64,000 nucleotides of DNA from Ligula intestinalis (lineage: Eukaryota > Platyhelminthes > Cestoda > Diphyllobothriidea > Diphyllobothriidae), in contig JAYGXS010000004.1 in the NCBI GenBank assembly GCA_036362985.1, forward strand, positions 16,328,036 through 16,392,035, in the 5' to 3' direction. The position numbers and the translations under genes were made by a program. Under the pieces are notes generated by a model that saw only the letters and a program-made list of their open reading frames with translations, searched no databases and was not told the DNA's origin. Below are positions 1 through 12,300 of this stretch, piece after piece. Each line of letters starts with the position of its first letter. Position 1 is the first letter of the stretch.

Positions 1-2
1 GC

Positions 3-626
3 CTCTGTACAAGACTACACGAGCACCAGCTGGCAGTCGACCGCGAGGACAGACTGTCACTGGTATATGGCCACATGAAACGGGAGAAGCACAAATTCGC
101 TTTCGAAAACGCCGAAGTCATTGTCCGATCCAATGACAAAATGGCCAGACTGGTGCTCGAAAGTTGGTCCTCCGTAGGCACAATCAATAGAAATATTGAA
201 TTAAATCCGGCCTATCAGGCCCTGCGTACCAGACTTCAATCGATCCAGCCGAGGCCCACCACGCCAATGAGCGATTTACAGCTTCATCAATGGCAGCCAA
301 GACTGCAGCAGGGGGCAAGAGTTAACCGCAGTTCGCACGATCGGCATGAATCATCAACCCACCGGCGAGCCCAAACGAGCGAACGGGCTTATCACGGTGG
401 GCCACAACGAAACTATCCACCAGACTATGAGGGGAGATCTCGCAGCAGCCACCCTGACGCACACGAGTGGCATGCAGACCCAGTGGTGATTACATCAGTT
501 GTGCAAGGGATGGGGGATGCACGCGACTGTCAGCAGACCGATGGCGGATGCCCGCTGAGCGCGCGCGATGGGCGGACAGATCCACTGATGACTACAACAG
601 CCGTGCAGCCGATGGGAGACACGTGA
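3..626 (+). pseudogene. Penelope-like element, GIY-YIG C-terminal fragment
   Basis: The open frame begins at the window edge with HEHQLAVDRED, followed by YGHMKREKHKFAFENAEVI and ending the conserved part with NRNIELNPAYQALR. This is the tail of the GIY-YIG endonuclease of a Penelope-like retroelement. The PLE at 53.2 kb has the same order (HEHKLAVKRGD, then HTYETGHKFNFAAAKVI). The catalytic GIY...YIG start lies outside the window. Residues after about 80 are low-complexity Arg/Ser/His-rich sequence without a recognisable domain. An ATG at 75 falls inside the domain, so it is not a real start. The 5' edge is set by the window, so truncation cannot be judged. Confidence 0.7.
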
Positions 627-2731
627 AGCCGCCACCACTCCGGTAGCAGTCGCCTCTCGCGCGCGCACGCGACGTGCAGACAGATCCACCGGGGACTACA
701 ACAGCCGAGCGAGTGACGGGGCTCACACGAGGTCGTCTGCAGTCGCCCACGGAGAGGCAGAGGCCAATCCTACCACATATGCAGTCAGCTGACAGGTGCT
801 GGAAAGTTAGAACGTACATAACAGAGAACAACGAATACATAAAGAGCTTTTTCAGAGGAAACAGTGCAATTCGACGACGATAACTGGTTCATGTTGTCAT
901 CATAGTGGGTAAAGAAGGAAATGACAAAATAGCTCGAAGTTGAGTTTTGAAACGCTTCAAGCTGCAATTCAGTTGCTAGAGCATAACCAACTGTGTGGTT
1001 AAAATAAAGTCCGAAAAGAACGAATTAGACTGAGGCCAATTCAATCAATAAAATTTTGAATATAGCTTGTTTTTGAGTGTGCAAATTCATTGCTTCACTG
1101 GAATACACCATCTAGTCGGATAAAATCTAACTCTTATAGCCGTCTTACTATATCTGAAGCAGGCAAGATATATTCAGTTATGTTTATGAACTGCAGCAAC
1201 CGAAGTCATTGATTTTCGGCACAATCACGAAATTTTAATTCACCTGCTGCAAGTATCTTATTATGTTCCATGGGCCAGACTTGTTAATAATCACGGAAAC
1301 ACGTATAGTAATGAAGAAAACTAACGGGCAAGTAACTTAAAATGTTTGTTAATGCAAAGTAATGGGTATATAGTAATAGGATAAAGGTACTGATACAATC
1401 TTATGCAAAGGTTCCGAAAAATAGATCTAGTTGAAGTGAGGGCTGGTCATGCAAGGCCAAAAAGACAGCAGTGGGTTGTGCAGTGCTGTCGTCACTTGCG
1501 GTAGGATATGCTTACGATAGCGGGGGAGCAGAATCAACGAGAAGAAAGGAGCGACAGAATTCTTTAAGTTCAAATGACCAAACTATCGTTTTCCAAGGTT
1601 TGCGCGGAAAGTGGCCTTAGTTTATTCAAACAACTCTGTCGTCCTTTATTTGACCTCCAATCTATAGTACGATTGGAAGAATCATTTTGACGTACAAATA
1701 ACTAGTTTTAATCAAATGCCATACTTTTTGAATTATGATTTTCATGTATTACAATAAGAGGGCAAGACAATTGATTTCAGGCTCTTGTCCACCACTTTTG
1801 CCCTCAAAATGAAGTGTCAGAGTCCCAGTGCATAGGATTATAAACTGGCAATGCAGTTTGCTTAATTAATCTGGTCAATTATAATTGACAAACAAATGGC
1901 CATGTTGTTCCTTAACTATGTCGAAAGCATGAACTACTTGTGTATTTGTAATCCGATTATACCTGAAACTTCGGTTGTGTGCTCTGTTGTCGACTGCTAT
2001 TCGCATTAGCTACCCGAGCACTGTAACTTTCGTGGTCGGTTTTAAGACTGGATAAGAGGTGTGCAGTCCAGTGGTCCCTGGTGTTACCTGCCATTGCCCT
2101 CTGTTTTCCGGGAGTTTAACCACGTTGCAGGTGAACCATCGGTGGGGAGGTTGAGGGTTGGATTTTTGTTCGCTACGTGGATTTCGGTTTGCATGAAGGC
2201 AAACGTTTTAGCTTTGGCATAGATTGTTTAAACAGTCAGCACATTTGCAATGACTGCAAGAGCTTTCATTTTCAGGGTTGGTACAGCAAAACAGAACTAA
2301 ATCGTCGATTCATAGACTGGCTCTCTCCCACCTCTCTCTCCCTCTCTCTCGCTGAACTATAGATAAAGTGAATGTGTGTGAGTATCAATTATTATCTAAC
2401 TGGACTGATTCATTCAACTCCTTTTGAAACTTTACGTTAATCAATCGCCATTAGATTGCCGGCCATAGACGCTCGATGAATTTGAATCATATCTCACGCC
2501 AGCTCCACAAACCGCACGACTAGTAATGTGCTCATGGCCAGATTTTACTGTCTGTACACCGTCCTGCCTATCTAAAAATACTAACCATTGCTGGCCTAAG
2601 CAATTTTCGGCGAGATAATGGTGTACACTTTCCTCCTCGTATGCGCTCACACAAGCAAAATCCTCTAGTTAGTAGTTTGTGAGCTGTGTACGTAGCCAAA
2701 AATGCAATTATTCACCAGACTTACTTACTAA
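627..2731. other. no gene seen
   Basis: AT-rich sequence with only short spurious ORFs. A CT-rich microsatellite lies at about 2325-2350. Sequence at 2090-2180 resembles 6850-6960 beyond the far side of the palindrome ('gttacctgccattgcc' versus 'gttaccttccattgcc'), so a further repeat flanks the palindrome on both sides. Confidence 0.5.
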
Positions 2732-3690
2732 TAGTTGATCCGATTAGCTCCTCTTGTTGGGTGAATCGGCTTCACGGATGTCACGGATAGCAGCGGCCCT
2801 TTGGCGACGATCATAAGCAAGCTCCTCACAAATGTTAACCCATTTTTGTTCCAGTGTCGCAAGTCGCAAGCGGTTACGAGGCCCATCCGTTCGACGTTTG
2901 ACTTGACGGTGTTGAGCCATGTCTTCAGTTGACCGTCGTTTCGGTATCTCCAGTTTGCACTACGAGAAGGGTTCACGACCACTCTGCAGAAGTCCGTCGA
3001 TGGCTTGAGCTGGACATTACAATCGGCGATGCTGTATGTATGATGCTAGACTTGGTAGTTTGAAACATCTGCGATATAATTTGAAATCGGAAATTCGATC
3101 CTGCCAGAAGATTCTTGAGATAAGTCGAAGACACCAACGTGGAGTTATAGGATGTCTACCTTTCTCACTGGCCATGTTTCGCAGGCATATACCAACACCA
3201 GTCTGATTGATGCTTTTTATATCAGCAGGTTAGTACGTAAGCTAAGGACTGAACGAGACCAGAGTGGTCTGGCTAGCAGCCTAAATGCATTTCTAGCCTG
3301 TGCGATTCAGTTCTTGGTTTCATCTTTGGCTCGTCCGTTGGTCAGCATATTCGAGCCCAAATAGCGGAAGCAGCTTACTTCTTCGATGTATTGACCACTG
3401 GTTATCCGGTCTAGCGTTGGCTGTAGTAACTGAGGGGTTTTACCATGTACGACAATGTCATCGGCATATTCCGGGTCAGGTACTCAAAATTCAGGGCCGA
3501 TTTCACATCCACTGCCAGTAAAGTTTCCGTTATTGAAATTATATCTGGTGATAGTTAATAGGCATGAATCTTCAGCTCGTCTGCCCTTGATAGCATACTC
3601 TGTGCATTGGTGTACATGAAAGTTAGCTTTCTGTTTGCCCGAGAAGTGGTTACAGTCAGGCTCGTCCCGCCCTTTACTGGGTCGACTGCG
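2732..3690 (-). pseudogene. non-LTR element: RT C-terminus and endonuclease start, left arm
   Basis: Mirror copy of the right-arm fragment. The minus-strand frame 2728-2982 contains NWRYRNDGQLKTWLNTVKSN, almost identical to the right-arm frame at 6152-6445. RT catalytic motifs are absent. Confidence 0.6.
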
Positions 3691-3968
3691 TGGTTATCCG
3701 GAACGGACCTGTCCAGGGGAGAACATTGGACGCTGGATCACTTGGTTGTTGTAAATAACCAAATGTTCCTCCCCTTCGTTCTGCCTCTGTATATTTTTTG
3801 TTTGGGCTAAACCCTCCCCATACTGGGTCGACTGCGTGGTTATCCGGAACGGACCTGTCCAATGTGAGAACAATGGACGTTGAATTACTTGGTTGTTATA
3901 AAAAACCAAGTTTTTTCCCCTTTGCTGACCCGCTCCCTCTTTTCGGTAACAAGTTGACGACGTTTGTT
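3675..3968. repeat. 147-bp direct duplication inside each palindrome arm
   Basis: The string 'actgggtcgactgcgtggtt' and the next 60-70 bases start at 3675 and again at 3822, giving two units 147 bp apart. The right arm carries the mirrored pair at about 5400-5635. Because both arms have it, the duplication predates the palindrome. Confidence 0.8.
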
Positions 3969-4027
3969 CCGTTCTGCAGCTGAGAAATCCTGCTGAAAAA
4001 AAAATTCCGGGTCAGAGTCTTTTATTC

Positions 4028-4540
4028 TTAACCGCCTGGACAGAATGAGCTTGGCGTCTTGGCTAGTGGTCGATTCAGTTGGCTCTCTGGCCGTTTGCCA
4101 AGGCGGAAGGCCTTATCGCACTCAAATGATACATTTGGTCCTAGCATATTGTTTATGAGTGCACGGAAGAGCTGAATGCCTGCGGAATGCCGGTCCATGG
4201 GAGTGGCTGCGGTTGATTCAGTTAATCCCTGTATTACGATGCTTGATTCTATCTTAGCGATATTTTTCGTGCCTACGACACTGTCGCTTACTTTCTGGTT
4301 AATAGCTCTTGTGCTCCTTTTATGACCGTCTTGTGTGCGACTGGAGTCTATGGTTGCAGTACTAGCTTCGTCTTCTACTGTGTGCCTCGGGCTGGCCGAT
4401 GTTGTTGCTTCCCCGCCATGGACTTCAGTGCGATTTCTAGGCGGGTTTGTGGGACCGGACACTAAAACTTTGACAGCCTTCACCTTCGTAGCTTTTTTTG
4501 TCGACAGCGAGCTTGTGCAAAGCTGCCTCAACTGTGGCAA
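4028..4540 (-). pseudogene. non-LTR ORF1-like protein, left arm (mirror copy)
   Basis: Mirror image of the ORF1-like frame in the right arm: NPPRNRTEVHGGEATTSASP is shared by both. A 95-aa frame (4437-4724) continues into the spacer with GANTSSKGPHKKY and a possible N-terminus, so the left arm keeps more of the 5' side than the right arm. The frame ends at 4028 with a stop; the right arm remains open about 80 codons longer. Confidence 0.5.
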
Positions 4541-4793
4541 CTTTGTTAATTTTAAGGACCTTTATTCTGGGTTCTGGCACACTGTTGTATTTTTTGTGTG
4601 GGCCTTTACTTGAAGTATTGGCGCCCTTGTATCCATTTTGCTGGCAAAGGTTTTTCAAATTCACCTGAACTGCGTCTTCTTCGTTAGCTGTTAGGCCATT
4701 CACTTCAAGTGATGACACACTCATGTCTTCGCTTGAGGAACCCTTAACTTGAGTTGCTGGTACCCACAGTTGAGGCAGATTTGAACAAACTCG

Positions 4794-5417
4794 ATGTCAA
4801 CAAAAACAGCTACGAAGGTGAAGGCTGTCAAAGTTTTAGTGTCCGGTCCCGCAAACCCGCCTAGAAATCGCACTGAAGTCCATGGCGGGGAAGCAACAAC
4901 ATCGGCCAGCCCGAGGCACACATTAGAAGACGAGGCAAGTACTGCAACCATAGACTCCGGTCGCACACAGGACGGTCATAATAGGAGCACAAGAGCTATT
5001 AACCAGAAAGTAAGCGACAGTGTCGTAGGCTCGAAAAATATCGCTAAAAGGGAATCAAACATCGTAATACAGGGATTAACTGAATCAACCGCAGACACTC
5101 CCATGGACCGGCATTCCGCAGACGTTCAGCTCTTCCGTGCACTCATAAACAATATGCTAGGACCAAATGTATCATTTGAGTGCGATAATGCCTTCCGCCT
5201 TGGCAAACGGCCAGAGAGCCCAACTGAATCGACCACCAGCCAAGACGCCAAGCTCATTCTGTCCAGGTGGTTAAGAATAAAAGACTCTGACCCGGGAGTT
5301 TTTTTCAGCAGGATTTCTCAGCTGCAGAATGGAACAAACGTCGTCAACTTGTTACCGAAAAGAGGGAGCGGGTCAGCAAAGGGGAACAAAACTTGGTTTT
5401 TTACAACAACCAAGTAA
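4794..5417 (+). pseudogene. non-LTR retrotransposon ORF1-like protein, right arm
   Basis: A 207-aa frame containing NIVIQGLTES, then SFECDNAFRLGKRPES. This pattern (short beta strand, variable linker, RLGK) is typical of the RNA-binding ORF1-like region of flatworm and other metazoan non-LTR elements. No endonuclease or RT follows in frame. After a duplicated noncoding-looking stretch, only the first part of an AP endonuclease is present (YTNAQSMLSRADELKIHAY, stop, then SPDIISITET). The assignment is by motif pattern only. Confidence 0.5.
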
Positions 5418-5629
5418 TTCAACGGCCATTGTTCTCACCTTGGACAGGTCCGTTCCGGCTAGCCACGCAGTCGACCCAGTATGGGGAGGGTTTAGCCCAA
5501 ACAAAAAATATACAGAGGCAGAACGAAGGGGAGGAACATTTGGTTATTTACAACAACCAAGTGATCCAGCGTCCAATGTTCTCCCCTGGACAGGTCCGTT
5601 CCGGATAACCACGCAGTCGACCCAGTAAA

Positions 5630-6545
5630 GGGCGGGACGAGCCTGACTGTAACCACTTCTCGGGCAAACAGAAAGCTAACTTTCATGTACACCAATGCAC
5701 AGAGTATGCTATCAAGGGCAGACGAGCTGAAGATTCATGCCTATTAACTATCACCAGATATAATTTCAATAACGGAAACTTTACTGGCAGTGGATGTGAA
5801 ATCGGCCCTGAATTTTGAGTACCTGACCCGGAATATGCCGATGACATTGTCGTACATGGTTACTACAGCCAACGCTAGACCGGATAACCAGTGGTCAATA
5901 CATCGAAGAAGTAAGCTGCTTCCGCTATTTGGGCTCGAATATGCTGACCAACGGACGAGCCAAAGATGAAACCAAGAACTGAATCGCACAGGCTAGAAAT
6001 GCATTTAGGCTGCTAGCCAGACCACTCTGGTCTCGTTCAGTCCTTAGCTTACGTACTAACCTGCTGATATAAAAAGCATCAATCAGACTGGTGTTGGTAT
6101 ATGCCTGCGAAACATGGCCAGTGAGAAAGGTAGACATCCTATAACTCCACGTTGGTGTCTTTGACTTCTCTCAAGAATCTTCTGGCAGGATCGAATTTCC
6201 GATTTCAAATTATATCGCAGATGTTTCAAACTACCAAGTCTAGCATCATACATACAGCATCGCCGATTGTAATGTCCAGCTCAAGCCATCGACGGACTTC
6301 TGCAGTGGTCGTGAACCCTTCTCGTAGTGCAAATTGGAGATACCGAAACGACGGTCAACTGAAGACATGGCTCAACACCGTCAAGTCAAACGTCGAACGG
6401 ATGGGCCTCGTAACCGCTTGCGACACTGGAACAAAAATGGGTTAACATTTGTGAGGTGCTTGCTTATGATCGTCGCCAAAGGGCTGCTGCTATCCGTGAC
6501 ATCCGTGAAGCCGATTCACCCAACAAGAGGAGCTAATCGGATCAA
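5630..6545 (+). pseudogene. non-LTR element: endonuclease start and RT C-terminus, right arm
   Basis: The frame-broken sequence first resembles the start of an AP endonuclease (about 5680-5830). It then jumps to the C-terminal part of an RTE-like RT protein: ARNAFRLLARPLWSR-like sequence near 5990-6040, then QLKTWLNTVKSNVERMGLV and RHWNKNGLTF at 6355-6450. The catalytic RT motifs are missing, so the copy is internally deleted and dead. The same arrangement is mirrored at 2732-3690 on the minus strand. Confidence 0.6.
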
Positions 6546-6548
6546 CTA

Positions 6549-8758
6549 CAAGTACGATCCAGAGCCTGGGAGCCGAATTTTTGGCAGACAGGCCATTTCT
6601 ATCTTATATTTCCACAACGTGCTTGCTAGAGGTGCTTGACTTCCGGCATCAAGCAGTGTCCGCACCTTCCATTAACCGATGTTGAAGCTGTGTCGCAAAG
6701 TTAGGCTACTGGCTCGCATATTTGACATTCCAGACACCTGACGATCACGGAGTGCGTCGCTCTGCGAGGAAGTCGTACCTGTCTTGGGGTTTATTATATT
6801 CTTGTTGTCCATGAAGTTTCTTGGGAATTCGCTTACAGATGACGTTCCGGTGTTACCTTCCATTGCCTTCTGTTAGCCGTGAGTATACCCACGTTTTCCG
6901 CGAACCGCCACGATGAGGCCGGAGGTTGGATTTCGGTTCGACTTGGATGTAACTTGTACCCTAGCCTAATGTTTTACCGTCTAGCGCAGAACCAGATGTA
7001 ATCGTCTTCTTAAAGGCGGTTTGTACCTAGGTGTGCTGACTGCCTTTGCACCTGTCTGAGGCTTCGAACTTTTTGTATATCCGAGAGTTTGCAATAATTG
7101 AAAATCAGCCGTGACAGTGAAGATCTCCCATACACGACTCAAGGCCTACTGTAGTGCCCTCATTGTCTTATAGAGTTTGGATTCGGTACCTGGGTTTTAC
7201 CTGGCTTCATTTTATTTAAACCTCTTTCAGTAATGTAGCGTGACGGGAATAACTTGGGGTAAGTTGACGGGACTAGTATTGATATGGCGCTTTCTACCAG
7301 TCCTTTGGTCCCGGTCTTTGTATGAAAATAAATACGTAAATTGGGGGTTACGCTGTGTAACTATTTCTCAGCAATTCTATCCGTAAGCCAACCATCTTCC
7401 CCATTATACTAGATTGACTCGTTGCTCTAGCATGTACGGCAGTGAATATATTCAGGTCTTTCTCATCCTACATGTTTTTTGCACCCTTTTATCAATTTAG
7501 GATGTGTTATGGGATATGTCATCCACCGTAGTCAATGGAATTTTACATTCACAAGCATGAAAAACTAAAAAAAGTTCTTTGCAGTCAAGGTAGGCGCTCG
7601 AAATTGTTTCCTTCGTCATCATCTTCCACTTGTCTGAATTGCAGGATGGCTTCATTCGAGCCTTGTTCACATGTGCTTTAAATGACGCGTAACAGTGACT
7701 GTTTGTGTTACTTCTTAACATAAATTTCACTTCCTCAAACAGTTTGATAGAAGGAGTAAATTTAAGAAGTGAATACGCTCCTTTGCTCTTTCCTTAGTCA
7801 TGAGTCTGCTTTTCATAACGCTGAGTGATACTTCGGCACTCAATTAGACTGCGTATTCCCTTCTCAGTCGATCTCAGTGAAGCTGTCAACGAGTGTTCCT
7901 CAATTTTGATCCGATTCGCCCATACGGGTCTACTCCTCTACCTGTGTGAGCCAGAATCTAAAAGAGTCAATTAAAGTATATGACGGACATCCGATCTCAT
8001 CCTCAGGAGGCTTAAATCGGACGTTCCACACTGGGCGACGGGAGAGGGACACCAATGATTCGTGCCTATTTCTCGAAAATGCAAAGGTGATCAACTTTTA
8101 AGCAGTTATGATGCATGAATGAACGAATGACAGGATAAGTTAATTCTATATATCGAATCGCATTTAGCAACAGCTATTCATTTTCGCTCACTGATGCGAA
8201 ACACAAACAAGTGAAGCATGTTTCCTACCGAAGGCGACACGAAAAAGTTTATCGGTTGCCATAATTGTTGGTTGGGTGGCCGAGCAAGGACTGACCTTCA
8301 ACGGGGGCTGTTTGTTAAACAAATATTCGGATTTGACGACCAGCAGCAATAGTGCTACCAAAGTGCCTTGAATCTTCAACCTCTATCGCTAAAGAAGCGA
8401 GCAAACCGAGTCTTTCCAAGATTGTCACTGGCATAGAGATATAGTCCACATGACGGTCGACGTTGGTCAGATCAGATATGATCAAGTCAGAATTCGTTAA
8501 AACCAACGTATTCTGATTTGCATTCAGAGTTCCGAGCACCTCCTTCTCCTTATGCTCTCCCGAGAGCGGACGCCGTCTTTACATTGGCCATTTTACCCTC
8601 ATGGGATCTCTTTTTTTCAACTCTTGAATTTAGTGTTGCAAACCGAATCCAAGGTGTTCTTTGTTAATGAAATCTCTCGCTAATGTATTCCTATCCTTGC
8701 AAGCTGATGAGTTCCTACTTTTTACATCTACGCTTGGTTTAGTAAAACCCCCTTCCAA
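6549..8758. other. upstream of MYG1, no gene seen
   Basis: Only short ORFs with no recognisable domain. This stretch must hold the promoter of the MYG1 copy that starts at 8759, but no TATA box or other convincing core element can be named. Confidence 0.5.
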
Positions 8759-9379
8759 ATGGCAAAACAAGTGATTGGAACCCACAACGGCTGCTTCCAC
8801 TGCGATGAAGTATTGGCCGTTGCAATGCTTAAACAACTCCCTGAGTACAAAGACGCAGACATTATTCGTACCCGGGATATGACAAAACTGGGCACTTGCA
8901 GTATTGTTGTGGATGTGGGCGGAGTTTTTGATGCGGCCTCTCATCGCTATGACCATCATCAGCCGTAATTCGTTTAAATTCTTTCCCACTCCCGTTTTTA
9001 GATCGTTTGATCTTACCATAAAAGACTTTCATCCTCAACTGAAGCCAGCACTAAAACTGAGCAGTGCAGGTCTCGTTTATGCGCACTTTGGAAAGCGAGT
9101 AATTGCCGAGATTGTTGGAAAGTTGAATTCTGATGCGGACCTGGACACGCTTTTCAAACAGGTATGCTATCCCCGCCCCTTACTGTTTTTGAAAACGTAG
9201 GTATATACCAGTCTGATCAGTGAAGTGGACGCTATTGACAATGGTGTGCCAATTGCTGACGGTCCAACAAAGTAAACTCTTTGATTGTTACTAATGAATT
9301 CAGCTACCATATTTCCACTGGGCTAAGTAGTCGAGTAGGACGTCTCAACCCAGCCTGGAACAAACCAGACGATGAAGCA
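8759..9379 (+). CDS. MYG1: MYG1-A exons 1-4
   Basis: Exon 1 (206 bp) ends in DHHQ plus two bases (donor gtaatt). Exon 2 (160 bp) encodes [20 protein letters not shown]. Exon 3 (71 bp) encodes [12 protein letters not shown]. Exon 4 (76 bp) encodes [16 protein letters not shown]. Split codons match across each junction. The same exon lengths (206/160/71/76) recur in the duplicate copies, which confirms the boundaries. Confidence 0.9.
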
Positions 9380-12300
9380 GTAAGTTTTATTTCTGAGCTG
9401 TTGTTAAAAGTACGGCAGTTTACTAAAACTAACATTAACCACATTGATTTTGCAATTTGCGGTGTCTTTTTTGCTGTCACTGTTTCCCCAATACTTGTTT
9501 TCCAAATTTGATTCATACTCGTCGTTAGCAGCAGGTACATTAAGGATGCGAGCTGTTTGTGGTTTGATGTGGATGCTCTTCTAGACCACCTTTTGGTCCT
9601 CTTTACCCTTTCACAGCCGACTTACTTGTCGTTTCATCACTGCGTTTCGGGCGCTTATTCTAAAGTTCCTTATTATATTAATTCATTTTCGTTTTTTCCA
9701 GTTCCCGACGTAGGGGGCAGTTTTAAACAACTCAGCACCCCGGCAATCTATAAGTCATTTATGAGCAGTCCTGGGGAGTGCAGGTTGTAGAAGTTAGGAG
9801 GCATTCAATTTGCCGAAAATGTCAAACAACGCACAGAGAAATGACCAATTGATAGTGCTTCATTAAATCTTCGTATTTTAAAGTTTTGTTGACATTTCCT
9901 TCGTCAAATTGTGACAGTAGAGGTGCCACGATCATGCAGCCTACTGCAGTCTGAACTCCTCTTTTGTTATCACCAGACATTTCTGCATTCTCTTCACCAT
10001 GGCCTGCAGCAATGCTTCTCCAAGGCCCTAGCTCTGGTTACTGGCGAATTAGTGGAGAATATCCAGAATTTGGCAACCGTATGGTTGCCGGCCAAAACCC
10101 TTGTGGCGAAGGGTCTAGAGTCACGTTTTTCCGTCCACCCTTCTGGCCTGATTATGCGGCTGACACCCTCTGGCTGTCCCTGGAAGGAACACTTCTTCGC
10201 ACTGGAAAAGGAAATGCTTGTTGATGCGGATTTCGCGCATGAGAAGGACCATCTACCCTTCCAAAAGCGGCCTGTCTACCTTCTCGTCGATCGCCCTAAT
10301 GACTTCTCCGTTCACGCGATTCCCATCGCCGAAGACCAGCCCTTCTCGAAGCGGTGAGTTGTTCTTGTTTTACTTCCTCTTCGTCGACTTCTAATCATGA
10401 AGAAGGTTCAAGTGAATATGCTTTGGACTATTTTGGTGACTCTAGCTTTGCCATTCAAAACTAGTGCTTTAGCATGACCGCCTACGAATTGCGGAAAAAT
10501 TATTTCGATTGACCAGCTTCCGCTCAGTTTATGCCGTTGAATCTTGTTCCCAGGGCGTGGGTACTCGGTCGCCTGCAGCAAATCCGTGAACTGATGCAGT
10601 TTGCTTGGCTACGTTTTATATGACGAGCTCGGTGCCGGAACAGATTAAACTCAATAACCGCGGTTCCACTGTATTTTATTGAATAGCTTTGTCGTTCAGA
10701 ACTGATGCAATACCACCTACGAATCGTCAGCATTGGCCAGTTAGGCATGTACGCCCACTAAAAATAACAGTTAATTATTTGGTGGATTTGGCAGATTTGA
10801 TTAATTTATTTGACCTAATTGTGAGAAAAACAACTCGCATCGTTGGCGGGAGTCGAACCCAAATAGCCAACGCTCTACCGAGTTGAGCTACGACGCCACG
10901 CCAGTTGGGTCAATTAAATTAAGTAAATCTACCTAAATAATATAGTCAGCCCAGTAGTCATTCGGGTGGACTCTAGATTAATTTCTCAGGAAATCCTGCT
11001 TGGGCAGTCAGCTTGCTGTTCCGTATTGGTGGATTCCATACGAGCGGTAAATTTGGGTGGGTGAAATCGATCCAAGTGTGATCGAATTCACGGCGCAGGC
11101 GTGGCGTCGTAGCTCAACCTGGTAGAGCGTTAGCTTCGCGTAAAGGCCTTCTCTGCTGTGTGGGTTCGACTTCTGTCGACGCCGCGAGTTTTTTCACCAT
11201 TGCGTCAAATAAAATAACAGTTAAGTAAATATCTGCCTATCCTACTAGCTGCTGTCAGGGTCCTAGAAATGGGACCCAGGGCAAAGGCGAAGTGGGACAG
11301 GTGAGTTCCGTTAGCAGTTTCTTTGCTTAACGTTTATCAACGACTGACAATCTGGATATTGCTAGAATTAGCCCTTTCGACTAACACGAACCGCGTTAAC
11401 GCTAAACTGCTTTATTGGAGTTGCCGGTGCAAACAGTGTTTCGTGTAGTTGAGGGGTGAACATGTTTGTTTCTAAGTACATGTGTGGAGGAAAATTTGTT
11501 ACACTATGGGTGATGAGTTGAATTTTTGACAAACAAAGTACTCTGCTTATACTATCGCGGAACGGGAATTATTTATCATCATGTTGAATTTTCGGACCAA
11601 ATATATGTAGGATAAGCTTTTCGACTTCACGTCAACGACCCCTTTTGACATTTCATGATTTAGACGACCTGGTATATATTAAAACAGACTTGCGCAGCGG
11701 TAAACTTTCTCCCTTTCCCCCATAGCCAACAGACGCTGTCCAAGGAATTTTGAATAGTTTTTAATTTAGTACGATGTTTGACACAAAAAGCGAAAATAAT
11801 CTTCTTGACCGATGACATTGAAGAAAAGTGTAATCTTGCAGAAAACTTCTTTCGACAAATTGGTATCCAAATTGGTTTTTTACTGAGAACATAGATGAAA
11901 AACCACCAAACCGCTAACGGAAGTCATCTGTCTTGCCCTGCCTTGGGCCTGGATAGAGACCCCGACAGCCGTAGCAGCTGGTATTATGGGTGGATAGGCA
12001 CCTTTATTGCAGCCGCTTCTGCCGTACCAAACAAACGCTGTCCAAAAATTTTTGAATAGCTTCTAATTTGGTACGGTGTTTGACACAAAGAGCGAAAAGG
12101 ATCCGCTTGACCGATAGCATCGAAGAAGAGCCTAAGATTTTAGAAGACGTCTTTCGACAGCAGAGGAGAAACAAATTTTCTTTAGGGCTCCATTTCAAGG
12201 AAACACAACAGGGGAACTTCTAAGAGGGCGCCTGCATTAAGCTGAATCGAACACCCTTCTAGCAGCCGACACCCATATCCTGTTCTCGGCTACTATCATC

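Larger units (their letters stand above)
2732..6548. repeat. 3.8-kb palindrome (two 1.8-kb inverted arms)
   Basis: The left arm (2732-4537) and right arm (4764-6548) are inverted copies around a 226-bp spacer (4538-4763). Encoded peptides are identical or nearly so on opposite strands. For example, a 70-aa frame starting MSTFLTGHVSQAY occurs at 3152-3364 (+) and 5925-6137 (-), and paired coordinates sum to about 9289-9302 throughout. Each arm, read outward from the centre, holds an ORF1-like frame, a short AP-endonuclease piece and the C-terminal end of a reverse transcriptase. Both arms share the same internal deletions, which argues for inverted duplication after decay rather than two independent insertions. 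Confidence 0.9.

Noticed and set aside
75..626. 183-codon ORF as a host gene starting at 75
   Set aside because: The frame is open upstream to the window edge with PLE nuclease residues, and the ATG lies inside that domain.
10837..11183. Two tRNA-like folds as genuine tRNA genes
   Set aside because: Boxes A and B and acceptor-like stems are present, but no proper anticodon arm forms and both are followed by the same SINE tail, as at 55.2 kb.
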